Part shown: piece after piece, positions 8,309-17,719 of the stretch
Numbering within the stretch: position 1 is the stretch's first letter
Layout of the letters: every line of letters starts with the position of its first letter
Assembly (NCBI RefSeq): GCF_019049255.1
Contig: NZ_JAGMUJ010000029.1
Span: 62,001-126,000, forward strand
Direction of reading: 5' to 3'
DNA: 64,000 nucleotides
Origin: Streptomyces sp. AC558_RSS880
GTDB lineage: Bacteria; Actinomycetota; Actinomycetes; Streptomycetales; Streptomycetaceae
The notes under the pieces: model-generated
What the model was told of the DNA's origin: nothing
What the model saw: the letters and a program-made list of their open reading frames with translations, nothing else
The model's database searches: none
Translations under genes and position numbers: made by a program

Positions 8309-11023
8309 TCAGCCCACGTGGACGAAGGGTGCCCAGGCCCGCGGGGACGGCTGCTGCGCGCGGACCTGCCGCACCGCCCTGTGCACGGCGGCGGCCACTC
8401 TGTCGTCCGCGGTGTCCCGGGTGCCGTCGTACGGCAGTGCGCCGAGAGAGGTGTAGAACGCTTTGGTGAACTCGGCCGCGGACCGGTCGCCGGTCTCCCA
8501 CAGGGTGCCCACCACATGGCGGGCCCCCGCGACGCGGAAGGCGGAGGTCAGGTGGAGGACCTCGTCGGGCAGCCGCTCGCCGGCGTGTGCCGTGCTGCAG
8601 GCCGAGAGGACGGCCAGCTCGAGACCGTCCAGTCGCTCCGTCATCAGGTCGGCGACGGTGAGGGTCTCGTCCCGCAGGACCAGGTGGCTGCGTGACGGGT
8701 GCCGCGCGTCGCTCTGCCCGTGACAGGCGAAGTGGACGCCCCGGGCGCCCCGCAGACCGGCCCTCACGGCAAGCGCCGACACCGCCTCCTCCGGCAGCGG
8801 CCGCGCCCCCGGGACGGTGGAGACCACGTGCGCGGCCTCCTGCCCCGCTCCTTCCAACGGCCGGTGCGGCATGAGCGAGGAGTGGGGCACCGGAACGACC
8901 AGGTGCCCCTCACGGCGGCTCGTCCCCGTGGCCGGGGAAGAGGCGTCGTCGAGCAGCCTCAGAGTCGGCGTGTACGACGAGACGACACGGTCCGCCACAC
9001 ACGCGCCGGGTACGTCGGGCAGCCCGGCGGCGTGCAGGGGGAGCAGTGTCAGCGGACCGGTCGCCGACCAGCGCAGGCGGGAGGGGAGACGGCCGTCCCG
9101 CGGAGCGGGCGTGATGCCCAGCGCGGAGAGCACGGGTTCCGCGACCGACTCCCAGAGCCACGCGAGAACCTCCCGCACCTCCCGCTGGTGCTTCTTCGCC
9201 GCGGCGGGCCCCGGCGCGGGCCACCGGGTCAGCTCCGTCGTCGCGGTGGTGAATCGCCGGACGTTCTCCGTCACGTCGTGCAGGACGAGACCGGGCAGCG
9301 GGACCACACCGGTCTCCTCGTCGGCCCGGAGGACGAGCGCGTCGCACCGGTAGTCGCTCACGTTGAGGGTGACCACAGGTACCGTCCCCGCCCGCCGGCG
9401 CAGCACATCCGCGCCGGGTGCGCGCAGGTAGTCCTCCAGACCGGGAACGGCACGAATCCGCCGCGTCGCCTCGTGGACGGCGTCGGTCAGCCGGTGGCGG
9501 CGGTCGGCGGCCGGGCCGTAGGGCGCGTCCTCCACCCGCGCCAGGTCCGTGCGGAGTTCCCGCATGCGCTCCGCCAGGTGCGGAGCGAGCGCGCGAACCG
9601 GATCGAGATCGGCATCGCTGCGGCGGGCGAGAGCCTGGCCGACCAGCGTCGCCCGGGCCGTCTCCAGGGCCTGAAGCGCTCGGTCCGCCGAACCGCCCGT
9701 CCGGAGTACGAGCGCGCAGGCGTCCCGGGCCAGGCTGGTGGCGATCGTGGACAGGCCCTTCTCCCGGTCCTCCACGCTCAGCGCCTCCGAGGCGGCGTGC
9801 GGAAGGGCCTCCACCGCGCGCAGGGTCAGCCGGGCGGCGGTCTCCCAGTCGCCGGCTCGGGCGGCCAGGCCGGCGCCGAGCTGTCCGGCCAGGACCGCAC
9901 TGAGCCGGTGGGATCCGTCGAACGTCGTGGAGAACGCCTGGATCGCCGCGGGGTCGTCCCGGTCCCGCATGCTGCGCAGGAGCCCTGTCACCGGGGTGAG
10001 GGTCTCCGCGTCACGGGCCGTGGGGCTGGCGGCGGCCGCCCGGCTTCCCTTCTCGGCCGTGGCGATCGCCTCGTCCAGCAGGGAGGCGTCCCCGGTCTCC
10101 TTCGAAAGGCCCGCCAGGGCCATGGCCAGATTGGAGGCGAACGTGGGGTAGTCCGGCACCGTCGGGTCGGTCATGTGCAGCGCGGCCCGCATCATGTGGA
10201 CGGCCACGGTGAGTTCGCTGCGCGTCGCGTCTCCCGGACCGCTCAACCTGGAGTGCGCGTGCATGGCGGCTCCGAGCTGGTTGAGCAGGCCGGGCAGGAA
10301 GGAATGACCGGGCGGCACGTGCGTCACGGCCTTCTGGAGCAGTTCCACCCCCTTCTTGAGGGTCGGAGCATCCCTGGTGTCGTGACCCTTCTGGGCGTGG
10401 AGCTGTCCGGCCCACAGCAGACGCCACGGGTAGTCCTCGTCGTCCGTACGGTCGTCGAGAGCCAGGGCTTGCTCGGCAAGACCGATGGCTTCGTCCAGGG
10501 CGGAGAAGTCCCGCGTGGCGAGGTACCGCAGATTCAACTGTCCCGCGAGATTGAGCATGTTGACGGCGTGGTTGCGCGGATTGGGGTCGCGGGCCTCCAC
10601 CGCCTCCCTCAGCACATCGAGGGGGACCGCCCCCGAACCCGGCCGCAACGAGTGGATGAGGGCCTGCTGGGCCCGGAGCCGATGGTGGGAGCGATGACCG
10701 GGGCCGGTGAGGGCGCAGGCCGCGTCGACCGCCACGGTCGCCCGCCGCAGGTCCTCGTCCGCACCGGTGCGCCGGTACCGGTGGTGCCAGGCCACGGACT
10801 CGAGTCCGAGGAGATCGGCCTGCCACTCGTCGTCCTGGGGAATCCTGGCCCGGCAAGCGGCCAGAAGCTCCACCGTCGGCCGTGTGATGCTCAGCGGAGC
10901 CCCGGCGTCCATGGCATGGTTGCAGGCCTCGGCCACGGCCGCACAGTCCTCCGGCGAACCCTCGACCGTCAACTTCCGTGCAGCCGCGACGAGTCCGTCG
11001 GCGTCTTCCTTCGATACGGCCAT
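8309..11023 (-). CDS. TPR-like/CHAT-domain caspase-like protease
   Basis: A 904-aa protein. Residues of about 1-480 are alpha-helical repeats of TPR type (LNLAGQLNLRYLATRD..., LLWAGQLHAQKG, LLNQLGAAMHAHSR). The C-terminal 300 residues are a CHAT peptidase domain: His768 in HFACHG and Cys809 in LSACSTAHAG form the catalytic dyad, followed by VVGTLWE and the closing WAPFVHVG typical of the family. CHAT proteases act as activated effectors in bacterial conflict systems. Start ATG 11023 (MAVSKEDADG) is chosen because GGGGGAGGCGGA precedes it; the 133-residue upstream extension is low-complexity. It is divergent from the GTPase/GAP1/AAA operon, with 746 bp between, so it may be that system's effector. 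No TM helix is seen. Confidence 0.93.
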   Translation of the reverse strand: MAVSKEDADGLVAAARKLTVEGSPEDCAAVAEACNHAMDAGAPLSITRPTVELLAACRARIPQDDEWQADLLGLESVAWHHRYRRTGADEDLRRATVAVDAACALTGPGHRSHHRLRAQQALIHSLRPGSGAVPLDVLREAVEARDPNPRNHAVNMLNLAGQLNLRYLATRDFSALDEAIGLAEQALALDDRTDDEDYPWRLLWAGQLHAQKGHDTRDAPTLKKGVELLQKAVTHVPPGHSFLPGLLNQLGAAMHAHSRLSGPGDATRSELTVAVHMMRAALHMTDPTVPDYPTFASNLAMALAGLSKETGDASLLDEAIATAEKGSRAAAASPTARDAETLTPVTGLLRSMRDRDDPAAIQAFSTTFDGSHRLSAVLAGQLGAGLAARAGDWETAARLTLRAVEALPHAASEALSVEDREKGLSTIATSLARDACALVLRTGGSADRALQALETARATLVGQALARRSDADLDPVRALAPHLAERMRELRTDLARVEDAPYGPAADRRHRLTDAVHEATRRIRAVPGLEDYLRAPGADVLRRRAGTVPVVTLNVSDYRCDALVLRADEETGVVPLPGLVLHDVTENVRRFTTATTELTRWPAPGPAAAKKHQREVREVLAWLWESVAEPVLSALGITPAPRDGRLPSRLRWSATGPLTLLPLHAAGLPDVPGACVADRVVSSYTPTLRLLDDASSPATGTSRREGHLVVPVPHSSLMPHRPLEGAGQEAAHVVSTVPGARPLPEEAVSALAVRAGLRGARGVHFACHGQSDARHPSRSHLVLRDETLTVADLMTERLDGLELAVLSACSTAHAGERLPDEVLHLTSAFRVAGARHVVGTLWETGDRSAAEFTKAFYTSLGALPYDGTRDTADDRVAAAVHRAVRQVRAQQPSPRAWAPFVHVG

Positions 11024-11769
11024 TCCGCCTCCCCCGTTCCGCCGTTCGGCCGTTCGGCCACGACGATCCGTAATCCACACGACACGCACTGTCCGAAGAC
11101 GGTCCCACACCTTCCCCGGTGGCGATGACGCCGTGCGGCAGGGTGGCGGCGAGCCGGCCACCGTGGTGGCACGGCCGGGGCGGCGACGGTGCGCGGTGGG
11201 ACGTCCACTCCGTGGTGCGTGCTCCGGCGGCGGCGGAAGTGGTGCGGCGAAGTCCCGGCCGATACTCGCCCCGACCGCGACCGGTCCCCGACCGGACGAT
11301 CCGGTTGACTTGAGCCATGGGGCGCTCGAGTGGAGGACCGGAGGGGAAGCCGCTCCCTCCTGAGCGGTCCGCGCCGGGTGCGGAGGCGTCGGTGCCGTAC
11401 GACACGGCGCGAGGGGGCGCATCGTGCACGAGGGAGTGCATCAATGCGCCCACGAGTCCACTCATGAGACGACTGAGGGCAGCGGACCGGTTGCGGCCTG
11501 GGAACGCGCTCGCGACAATGGGCCGTCCCTTGGGGGGGAACCAACGAAAACGCGTTGGATGTCCAGGAGTTGACTACAGGGCCCGGTGTGACCGGATAGT
11601 TCCTCGGGCTCGTCTCGGACCGGGCTTCTCCTCGCAGCGGCACCGTCCGGTGCCGCTGCGAGGAGGGATGCCGCAGTACAGCAGGGGCAAGGGGGCAGAT
11701 GTGACGTCCATCGGAAGTGTCGCCGGGTGCGGATATCGCTCCAGGCCGCTCTGAGAGGGCACCGCGAAC
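11024..11769. other. Long divergent regulatory region between the CHAT gene and the GTPase operon
   Basis: 746 bp with no convincing gene; open frames here are low-complexity shadows. Near 11540-11600 GC drops. That segment holds an inverted repeat CCAACG-N6-CGTTGG (11541-11558) and TTGACT at 11570-11575 with GATAGT 19 nt later, a plausible but unproven forward promoter. A 17-bp stem follows at 11628-11665. Confidence 0.45.
11628..11665 (+). promoter_or_regulatory. Perfect 17-bp stem-loop upstream of the GTPase operon
   Basis: The arms at 11628-11644 and 11649-11665 are exact complements, with a GTCC loop. There is no T-tract. The stem ends 104 bp before the first operon gene and downstream of the candidate promoter, so it would lie in the leader RNA. 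An attenuator or RNA-stability element is possible. Confidence 0.5.
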
Positions 11770-13794
11770 GTGTTGCTCTCTTCCGGAGCTGACGAGAAGC
11801 GGTCCGGCCTGGTGGTGCGCTGCCCTGTCTGCCTCCACCCGGGACGGGGCGAACGACGCTGCCGGGCGTGTGGATTCCTGCTCTTCGGGGATCCGGTCCT
11901 GGGGGCCGCGACCGAGGAGGACCACCGGTCCGCAGCGGCCGAGCTGGCTGCCGCCGCGCACGCCTGGGACCTCGACGCGGCCCGGCGCGCGCTGAGCGGT
12001 CCGGCCGAGCAGGCGGAGATCGCCGGGCTGCTTCGCCCGGCGCCCTCCGGCATCCCGCACCCCTCCGACGGCCCCGGCCCCGTCGCACTCCCCGCCCCCG
12101 CGGCGGCCGCCGAACCGCACGCCCTGGCCGAGCTGCTGCACAGGCTCACCACCGGTGAGGTGCCCGAGGTGCTGTTCGTCGAGTTCGGCACCCGACGGGC
12201 GGCGGTGGTACGCGCGTACGCCGACGCCGCCGGTCTGCCGCACGCGCGCCCGCACGCCGAGACGCCCTGGACCGAGCTGGTCCCCGGGCTCGCCCCCGCG
12301 GAAGCCCCGCGCCGCTTCCAACTCGCCGGAGGCATCGGCACCGTCGAGCCGGTGGACCGTCCGGACTTCGACCGGGCCGTGCGCGACTGGCTGCACGCCG
12401 TCGTGCCCAGCGCGTGCGGGGGGACGGGCACCCGTACCACCGCGCTGGTGCTGCTGCGCGGTGGCGTCGGCTGGACCCTCCTCGACCGGGCTGCCGCCGT
12501 ACTGCACGATTCCTGCGCGGCGCGTACCGAGAGCGCCCCGGCCCCCGCACCCGGTCCGGGCACGGTGTCCGCCACCACGGACCGGGTCCGCCGGCTGCTG
12601 CGCGGCGCACCGTTGCGCGAACCGCACACCCTGCTCCTGGCGCGGGCCGGAACCGGCACGGGCGACCACCTTCCGGTGGAGCTCGCGCACCACGTCCTGT
12701 TCGAGGCCGGTCTACGGCTCGCCCCCGGTGAGACCCGGACGGCCTCGGTCACCGTGCACGGCGGCCTCCCGGTGCCGCCCCCGGGAGGCGGCGCCGCGCC
12801 GTCCGAGACCCTGACCGTCGTACTGCCGCTGCTCGCCGGTCACTACCGCTCGGCGGACCACCGCCCCCCGCTCCTCGGCCTGCCCCGTGCCGAACTGCCC
12901 GTACTCGGCTCCGCGCACCTCACCTTCGTCCTGCACGGACCGGGCGAGATCGAGGTGCGCACGGACGGCGGCCACATCCTGGCCGAGGCACCGGACGGAC
13001 CCGGACCGGACCTGCGCGCCGTGCTCGCCCGCATGCCGCGGCACCTCCGGCGGCCCAGGCCCGTGGAGCTCATCTGCGCCGTCGAGATGTCCGGCACCGA
13101 CCGGGCCGAGGTCGCCGAGCGCGTCGGTTTCACGAGCGACCTGATCCGTGCCGCCGAGCGCCACGGCGGCGCGGGCGGCGGCCTGCGGGCCGCGGTGATC
13201 GGCTACTACGACCACGCGCCCCGCAACGAGCACCAGCCCGACCGGAAGGTCGTCCGGGCCGTGCGGCCGGGGACACCCGGCCGGGCACTGCGACACCTAC
13301 GGGAGCTGACCGTGGAGGTACGGCCCCGGCGCTCCCTCACCTCCTCGCTGGAGGACGCGCTCAGGGAGGCCGCCAGAATGACCGCCGGGCAGCGCGACGG
13401 GCCGGCCGACCAGGTGCTCCTGGTGGTCGGGGGCCGGCCGCCGGCCCCGTACACGCAGGAGGGCCTGGTGCCCGGCTGCCCGCGTGCCGTCGACTGGCGG
13501 GAGCAGCTGCGGACCCTGCGTCACCGGGGGGTGCGGGTCGGCGTCCGGGCCGAGCCCTTCACCGCGCCCGTCGCTCCCGGGACACCCGGCGGGGACCGGC
13601 TGTGCCGCTACCTCTCCCGGGCCTGGCGGGACCTGACGGGCCCGGACCGCCTCCTGCTCCGGCCCGGTACCGACTCGGCGGAGCAGGCGGCGCTCGCCCT
13701 CACCGCCGAGCGGTCCCACGACACCGACGGCACCCCGCTCGCGTTCACCGCGCCGCCCTTCCCCCCACGGCCATCCGACCCACCTAGGAGCTGA
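11770..13794 (+). CDS. Zinc-ribbon, vWA-like protein heading the GTPase/GAP1 operon
   Basis: 674 aa. It opens with a zinc ribbon (C18PVC21 ... C31RAC34), followed by an Ala-rich linker and a middle region rich in predicted beta structure (DHLPVELAHHVLFEAGLRL, TLTVVLPLLAGHY). The C-terminal third resembles a vWA-type Rossmann fold: VELICAVEMSG, GGGLRAAVIGYYDH, ADQVLLVVGGRPPAP. The metal-site DxSxS is degenerate (VEMSGT). No membrane segment is seen. GTG 11770 has AGAGGG ten bases upstream. It ends 8 bp before the GTPase gene. I infer an adaptor role; I do not recognise a named family for the whole protein. Confidence 0.72.
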   Translation: MLLSSGADEKRSGLVVRCPVCLHPGRGERRCRACGFLLFGDPVLGAATEEDHRSAAAELAAAAHAWDLDAARRALSGPAEQAEIAGLLRPAPSGIPHPSDGPGPVALPAPAAAAEPHALAELLHRLTTGEVPEVLFVEFGTRRAAVVRAYADAAGLPHARPHAETPWTELVPGLAPAEAPRRFQLAGGIGTVEPVDRPDFDRAVRDWLHAVVPSACGGTGTRTTALVLLRGGVGWTLLDRAAAVLHDSCAARTESAPAPAPGPGTVSATTDRVRRLLRGAPLREPHTLLLARAGTGTGDHLPVELAHHVLFEAGLRLAPGETRTASVTVHGGLPVPPPGGGAAPSETLTVVLPLLAGHYRSADHRPPLLGLPRAELPVLGSAHLTFVLHGPGEIEVRTDGGHILAEAPDGPGPDLRAVLARMPRHLRRPRPVELICAVEMSGTDRAEVAERVGFTSDLIRAAERHGGAGGGLRAAVIGYYDHAPRNEHQPDRKVVRAVRPGTPGRALRHLRELTVEVRPRRSLTSSLEDALREAARMTAGQRDGPADQVLLVVGGRPPAPYTQEGLVPGCPRAVDWREQLRTLRHRGVRVGVRAEPFTAPVAPGTPGGDRLCRYLSRAWRDLTGPDRLLLRPGTDSAEQAALALTAERSHDTDGTPLAFTAPPFPPRPSDPPRS

Positions 13795-13802
13795 ACCGGC
13801 CC

Positions 13803-15035
13803 ATGACGACACAGCAGCGCCGGCCCGACCCGGAGCCCGAGGGCTCCGGGGACGAGGCCGGCTCCCCGGAGCAGAGGCAGTCCCCGAACGGGCACCCCGA
13901 CGCGGACCGCACCTGGCAGTCGCTCGCCCTCAACGGCAAGCCCGGCGCCGAGGGACCGGCCCCCGCCCCGGCACTCCGGCCCGTACCGGAGCCGCTGCAG
14001 GCCGGCGCCTCCGACAGCCACACCGTGTCCGACCGGGTCACGCCGCCGAAGGCCATACCGCAGATGGGCGGGGCCGCTCCCGCCGGCGTCAGGATCGGCG
14101 TGTGGGGAGCCTCCGGGTCCGGCAAGACGACGTTCCTGGGCGCGGTGCCGATCGGCGCCATGCAGCACCAGCAACGCGCCCAGGTGAACTGGGTGATCGC
14201 CGGGATGGACCCGTCCTCCCAGGAGTTCCTGCTGGACAGCGTGGACCAGCTGGTGTCGCGGCAGAGTTTCCCGGAGGCGACCCGGGCGCAGCGGGACCTC
14301 AGATGGTCCTTCACCGGCGACGCACAGGGCATCGGAGGCTTCCGCCGTCGGCAGATCTCGTTCGCGCTCGAGGTGCTCGACCTCCCGGGAGAGGCGTTCA
14401 ACCCCAGGTCCAACCAGGTCGCCGAGGACCTGCACGAGCAGGCCGTGACCCATCTGTCGGGCTGCGGCGGCCTGGTCTACCTGTTCGACCCGCTCCTGGA
14501 CGCCAACCAGCAGACCGCGAGCATCAACTACTTCTACGGGATGGCCACTCAGATGGCGGCCCGGGTGCGCGACGAGAACCGGCTCCTGCGCAACGGCCGG
14601 CTGCCGCACCACGTCGCGGTGTGCATCACCAAGTTCGACCACCCGGACGTCTTCGAGCCGGCGCTGCGGGCCGGCTGGGTCACCCAGGAGCGGGTCGGCG
14701 TCATCCCGCGCGTCCCCGACCACCAGGCGCGGGGTTTCTTCGACTGGATCTGCAACAGCTTCCGCGGTGGCAGCGCCCGCCTGGTCCGCGACGCCCTCGG
14801 CAACTTCTTCCACCCCGACCGGATGTCCTACTACGCCACCTCCGCCATCGGTTTCCAGCTCAACGCCAACAGCCAGTTCGACTACCGCAGTTACGTCAAT
14901 GTGGAGCCGGACGGCGAGCGGATCTGCAGCTCCCCGCCGACGCCGATCAACGTCATCGAGCCGCTGATGGCCCTTGAGGAAGGACTGCGGGGGTCGTCGC
15001 GCGGAGGTGGCAGGCTCTGGCGGGGGCGCAGGTGA
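13803..15035 (+). CDS. P-loop GTPase of a conflict-type operon
   Basis: 410 aa with a disordered Pro/Gly-rich N-terminus (1-92). A complete GTPase core follows: Walker A GASGSGKT (102-109), the DxxG switch in VLDLPG (D193-G196), and TKFD (276-279) as the guanine-specificity motif. The remaining C-terminus (FFDWICNSFRGGSARLVRDALGNFF) is helical. Such TRAFAC-type GTPases occur next to GAP1 proteins in the NTP-dependent conflict systems catalogued by Aravind and colleagues. Its stop overlaps the GAP1-like gene by 4 bp, so coupled synthesis of a GTPase/regulator pair is likely. Recruitment or activation of an effector is inferred. Confidence 0.87.
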   Translation: MTTQQRRPDPEPEGSGDEAGSPEQRQSPNGHPDADRTWQSLALNGKPGAEGPAPAPALRPVPEPLQAGASDSHTVSDRVTPPKAIPQMGGAAPAGVRIGVWGASGSGKTTFLGAVPIGAMQHQQRAQVNWVIAGMDPSSQEFLLDSVDQLVSRQSFPEATRAQRDLRWSFTGDAQGIGGFRRRQISFALEVLDLPGEAFNPRSNQVAEDLHEQAVTHLSGCGGLVYLFDPLLDANQQTASINYFYGMATQMAARVRDENRLLRNGRLPHHVAVCITKFDHPDVFEPALRAGWVTQERVGVIPRVPDHQARGFFDWICNSFRGGSARLVRDALGNFFHPDRMSYYATSAIGFQLNANSQFDYRSYVNVEPDGERICSSPPTPINVIEPLMALEEGLRGSSRGGGRLWRGRR

Positions 15036-17719
15036 GCGGGGCATCGGCCGGGACCTCGGTGCACGCCGCCTGGTCCCTCCAGGGCAAGGCGCCGGGGCAG
15101 GTGGCCTACGACGTGCAGGCCGGCAGCGTGGAACCCCGGGTCGCCCAGAAGTACTTCTGGGCCGCGTCCACGGAGACGCCGCGCGCCGATCGCGTCCACG
15201 CCCCCGACGCGTTGCCCTGGGTGGCGTTCCTCGGCGGCACCGAAGCCGGCCGGCCCGTGACAGGTCTGGTGGAGACCACCTGGTCGGGCGGGCGGGACGC
15301 CACCGGCCGGATCAGCTACTCGGCACGGTTGCTGCTCCTCGACTGGCAGCCGGTCAGCGGCGCGGGGCTCACCTGGTCCCCGCTCTACACCGCCGCCCTG
15401 GACGCCGAGTGGCCGGCCGTCGGCCCGGGCGCCGAGCAGGCGCCGCACCTCGTCCTCGACGCGGCCCCCACCATGGTCACGAAGCTGGCCCGGTACATCG
15501 AGCAGGACATCGGGTTCGAGTGGGCCGCGCGGTGCGCCGCGCTGCTTCTCGAAGGGCGGCACGTGGTCATCACGCTGTCCCCGGAGTACGCCGGTCTGAA
15601 CGCCGTCACCCGGGTCGCCGTGCTCGACGGGATCTGCGCCCTGCTGCCGTACGGCAGCCGCGCCTGGCTGTCCGCCGCGACCTGGGCCGGTCACGGCGCC
15701 GACCACGAGCTGCGGCTGACCTTCGCGCTGCGTCCCAGGGGAAGCCAGTGCCATGCCGTACTCCGCGGGCAGCCGCCGCAGGAGCCCCGTTCGAGTCAGG
15801 GCCGTGCCTATCTGGCGGAGCTGCTGCGGCTGCGGGACAAGAAGGGCGTCGACGCCCTGCTCCCCCACCTGCTGTCCCATCGCACCCCGCTGACCCCGCA
15901 CGACGCCGAGCAGGCGCTGCAGCACCTGCGGGATCTCGATCTCCAGGCGGTGGTGCTGAGGGACATCGACCGGGGCGCGAGCCGGCTGAACGATGTGGCC
16001 AGGCTGCTGAGCCTGCGCCCGTTGGAGAGTCTGACCGAGCCGGACGCCGCCACGCTGGCGCGACACCTGGCGCGCTGCGCCCTGCCCGGCGGCCGCTCCG
16101 GGGCGGAGAGCGCGCAGGCCCGGAGCCTGCTCCTGGAGCACTGGTCCCCGCGGGCCGGCGAGGCCCTCGCGGACGAACTCAACTCCTGGGACGTCGAGAG
16201 CCAGACCCTTCCCCGGGTGCGTGCCGTCCTCGACCTGGCAGCCGCCGCGGTGCCCCGGGACGGGCAGGCCCACGCCCTGGTCCTGGCCGGCTACCTGGAC
16301 GGGGGCGCGGCGGCCACGACGCCGGACGGACTGCGGTCGCGAAGCGCGCTGCTGCACGCCCTGCAGCGGGATCTGGACGAGAACACGGCCGCCGCCGTGC
16401 ACGCCGTTCTCCTCCGGCGCCCGGAACTGGCCCTGGCCTGGCTCGACGTCAACGCCGAGCAGAACACTCTGGACGACCGGCTGGTCCGGGACCTGCTGGA
16501 CCTGCCCCGCGGGGACAGCGAACGGAAGGCGCCGAACTGGCTGCGCGGCGCCGCGCTGTTCCACGGCGAACCGCTCGTCGTCCAGGACGGCGGGGAGATC
16601 GACGCGTTCGCCGACGTCTTGGCGACGGCCTGGCGCACCGGCCTGAGACTCGCCTGTCACGCCGGCAATCCCGATGCCCTCTCCTGGCTCAAGCCGGAGC
16701 TGTACGACGTCGCCGCGGGACGGAGCGGCACGGACACGGACCGGGCCTTCCTGTTCCGCGCGGTCGACGCCCTCGTACCGCTGCGGCCCGGCCTCACCGG
16801 GAAGCACGCCGCGTGGGCCGATCTGTTCCAGCGTCCTCTGCTCGACTCGGACATGCGGCGGTCACGGTGTCTGGCGGACGACGGCGAGGCGCCCGCCGAA
16901 TACGCCGCCGTCCTCAGAAGGGAGCTGCCCCCCCTGGGACTGCTGAGCTGGGAGGAGGCCGCGCTGGCCGCCGGGCTGGTCGGTGACCGGCCCGAACAGG
17001 TCCCGTATCCGGTCCTGTGGGAGCTGATCCACCCCCAGGGAGATCCGGCCGCAGGCGGCGTGAGGAGCCTGGAGGGACCGGTGCTCAAACGGATCGCCGA
17101 GCTGTTGAAACGCACCGGGGACTGGATCACCCACGGCATGCCCGCGCAGTGGGAGCACCATCTGAGGAGCCACCCCGACCTGCAGTGGCTTGCCCACACC
17201 GCGGACATCCGCCGGCTCGTCGCCACCCGTACGGCCGCTCCCGAGGAGCTGGGTGACGCCATCGTGCGGGCCAGCCCCCACTCCCGGTACGCCGACCGCG
17301 TGCAGGAGGTCATCGAGTACCCGTCGGCCGTGCTCGAGGCGATCAGACCCTGGCTCCACGACCGGGCGGGAAGCGGCGACGCGCTCCACCGCCTGGCCAG
17401 GCACCTCGACCGTGCCTCGCCGCAGCGGGCGCTCGGTCATCTGCTCTACTACTCCATCTCCCAGCAGCGGTTCGGTGACCTGGTCCGGCAGCGGGCACTG
17501 GACGGCCACGAGGAGCTGAAGGACAGCGTCGAGCAGGCGATCAGGCTCCTGCGCCAGAAGCCGTCCCGGCGACCGCCGACGCAGCCCGCGCCGTCCCCCG
17601 GCCGAGGGCCGGACCACGGCCCGTCCCGCCCGCCGTCCGGCACCTGTCCCGAGTCCGACCAGGACACGAAGTCCTCCTGGCGGCGCTGGCGGCGGGGGCG
17701 AGGTGACGACCGCGTATGA
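15032..17719 (+). CDS. GTPase-associated protein 1 (GAP1)-like protein
   Basis: 895 aa. The N-terminal 240 residues are beta-rich with the texture of GAP1 N-terminal domains: SVHAAWSLQGKAPGQVAYDVQAGS, ARLLLLDWQPVSGAGLTWSPLYTAA, AVLDGICALLPYGSRAWLSAATWAG. About 600 residues of helical repeats follow, and a charged, Pro-rich tail ending in Arg. The same order in actinobacterial genomes (GTPase, then this protein) supports a partner or GTPase-activating role. The start GTG overlaps the GTPase stop, and the stop overlaps the next ATG (ATGA). No catalytic residues are evident. The family name is from memory and should be checked by profile search. Confidence 0.78.
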   Translation: MSGASAGTSVHAAWSLQGKAPGQVAYDVQAGSVEPRVAQKYFWAASTETPRADRVHAPDALPWVAFLGGTEAGRPVTGLVETTWSGGRDATGRISYSARLLLLDWQPVSGAGLTWSPLYTAALDAEWPAVGPGAEQAPHLVLDAAPTMVTKLARYIEQDIGFEWAARCAALLLEGRHVVITLSPEYAGLNAVTRVAVLDGICALLPYGSRAWLSAATWAGHGADHELRLTFALRPRGSQCHAVLRGQPPQEPRSSQGRAYLAELLRLRDKKGVDALLPHLLSHRTPLTPHDAEQALQHLRDLDLQAVVLRDIDRGASRLNDVARLLSLRPLESLTEPDAATLARHLARCALPGGRSGAESAQARSLLLEHWSPRAGEALADELNSWDVESQTLPRVRAVLDLAAAAVPRDGQAHALVLAGYLDGGAAATTPDGLRSRSALLHALQRDLDENTAAAVHAVLLRRPELALAWLDVNAEQNTLDDRLVRDLLDLPRGDSERKAPNWLRGAALFHGEPLVVQDGGEIDAFADVLATAWRTGLRLACHAGNPDALSWLKPELYDVAAGRSGTDTDRAFLFRAVDALVPLRPGLTGKHAAWADLFQRPLLDSDMRRSRCLADDGEAPAEYAAVLRRELPPLGLLSWEEAALAAGLVGDRPEQVPYPVLWELIHPQGDPAAGGVRSLEGPVLKRIAELLKRTGDWITHGMPAQWEHHLRSHPDLQWLAHTADIRRLVATRTAAPEELGDAIVRASPHSRYADRVQEVIEYPSAVLEAIRPWLHDRAGSGDALHRLARHLDRASPQRALGHLLYYSISQQRFGDLVRQRALDGHEELKDSVEQAIRLLRQKPSRRPPTQPAPSPGRGPDHGPSRPPSGTCPESDQDTKSSWRRWRRGRGDDRV

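Noticed and set aside
8699..11128. 809-aa plus-strand frame opposite the CHAT gene
   Set aside because: It is an antisense shadow of the CHAT coding sequence, with composition typical of the complementary frame and no domain.
11024..11422. 133-residue N-terminal extension of the first CHAT protein
   Set aside because: The text is unstructured Pro/Ser/Arg, and a strong ribosome site sits directly before ATG 11023.
11317..11754. 145-aa plus-strand frame in the divergent gap
   Set aside because: No ribosome site, low-complexity content, and it spans the candidate promoter and stem-loop.
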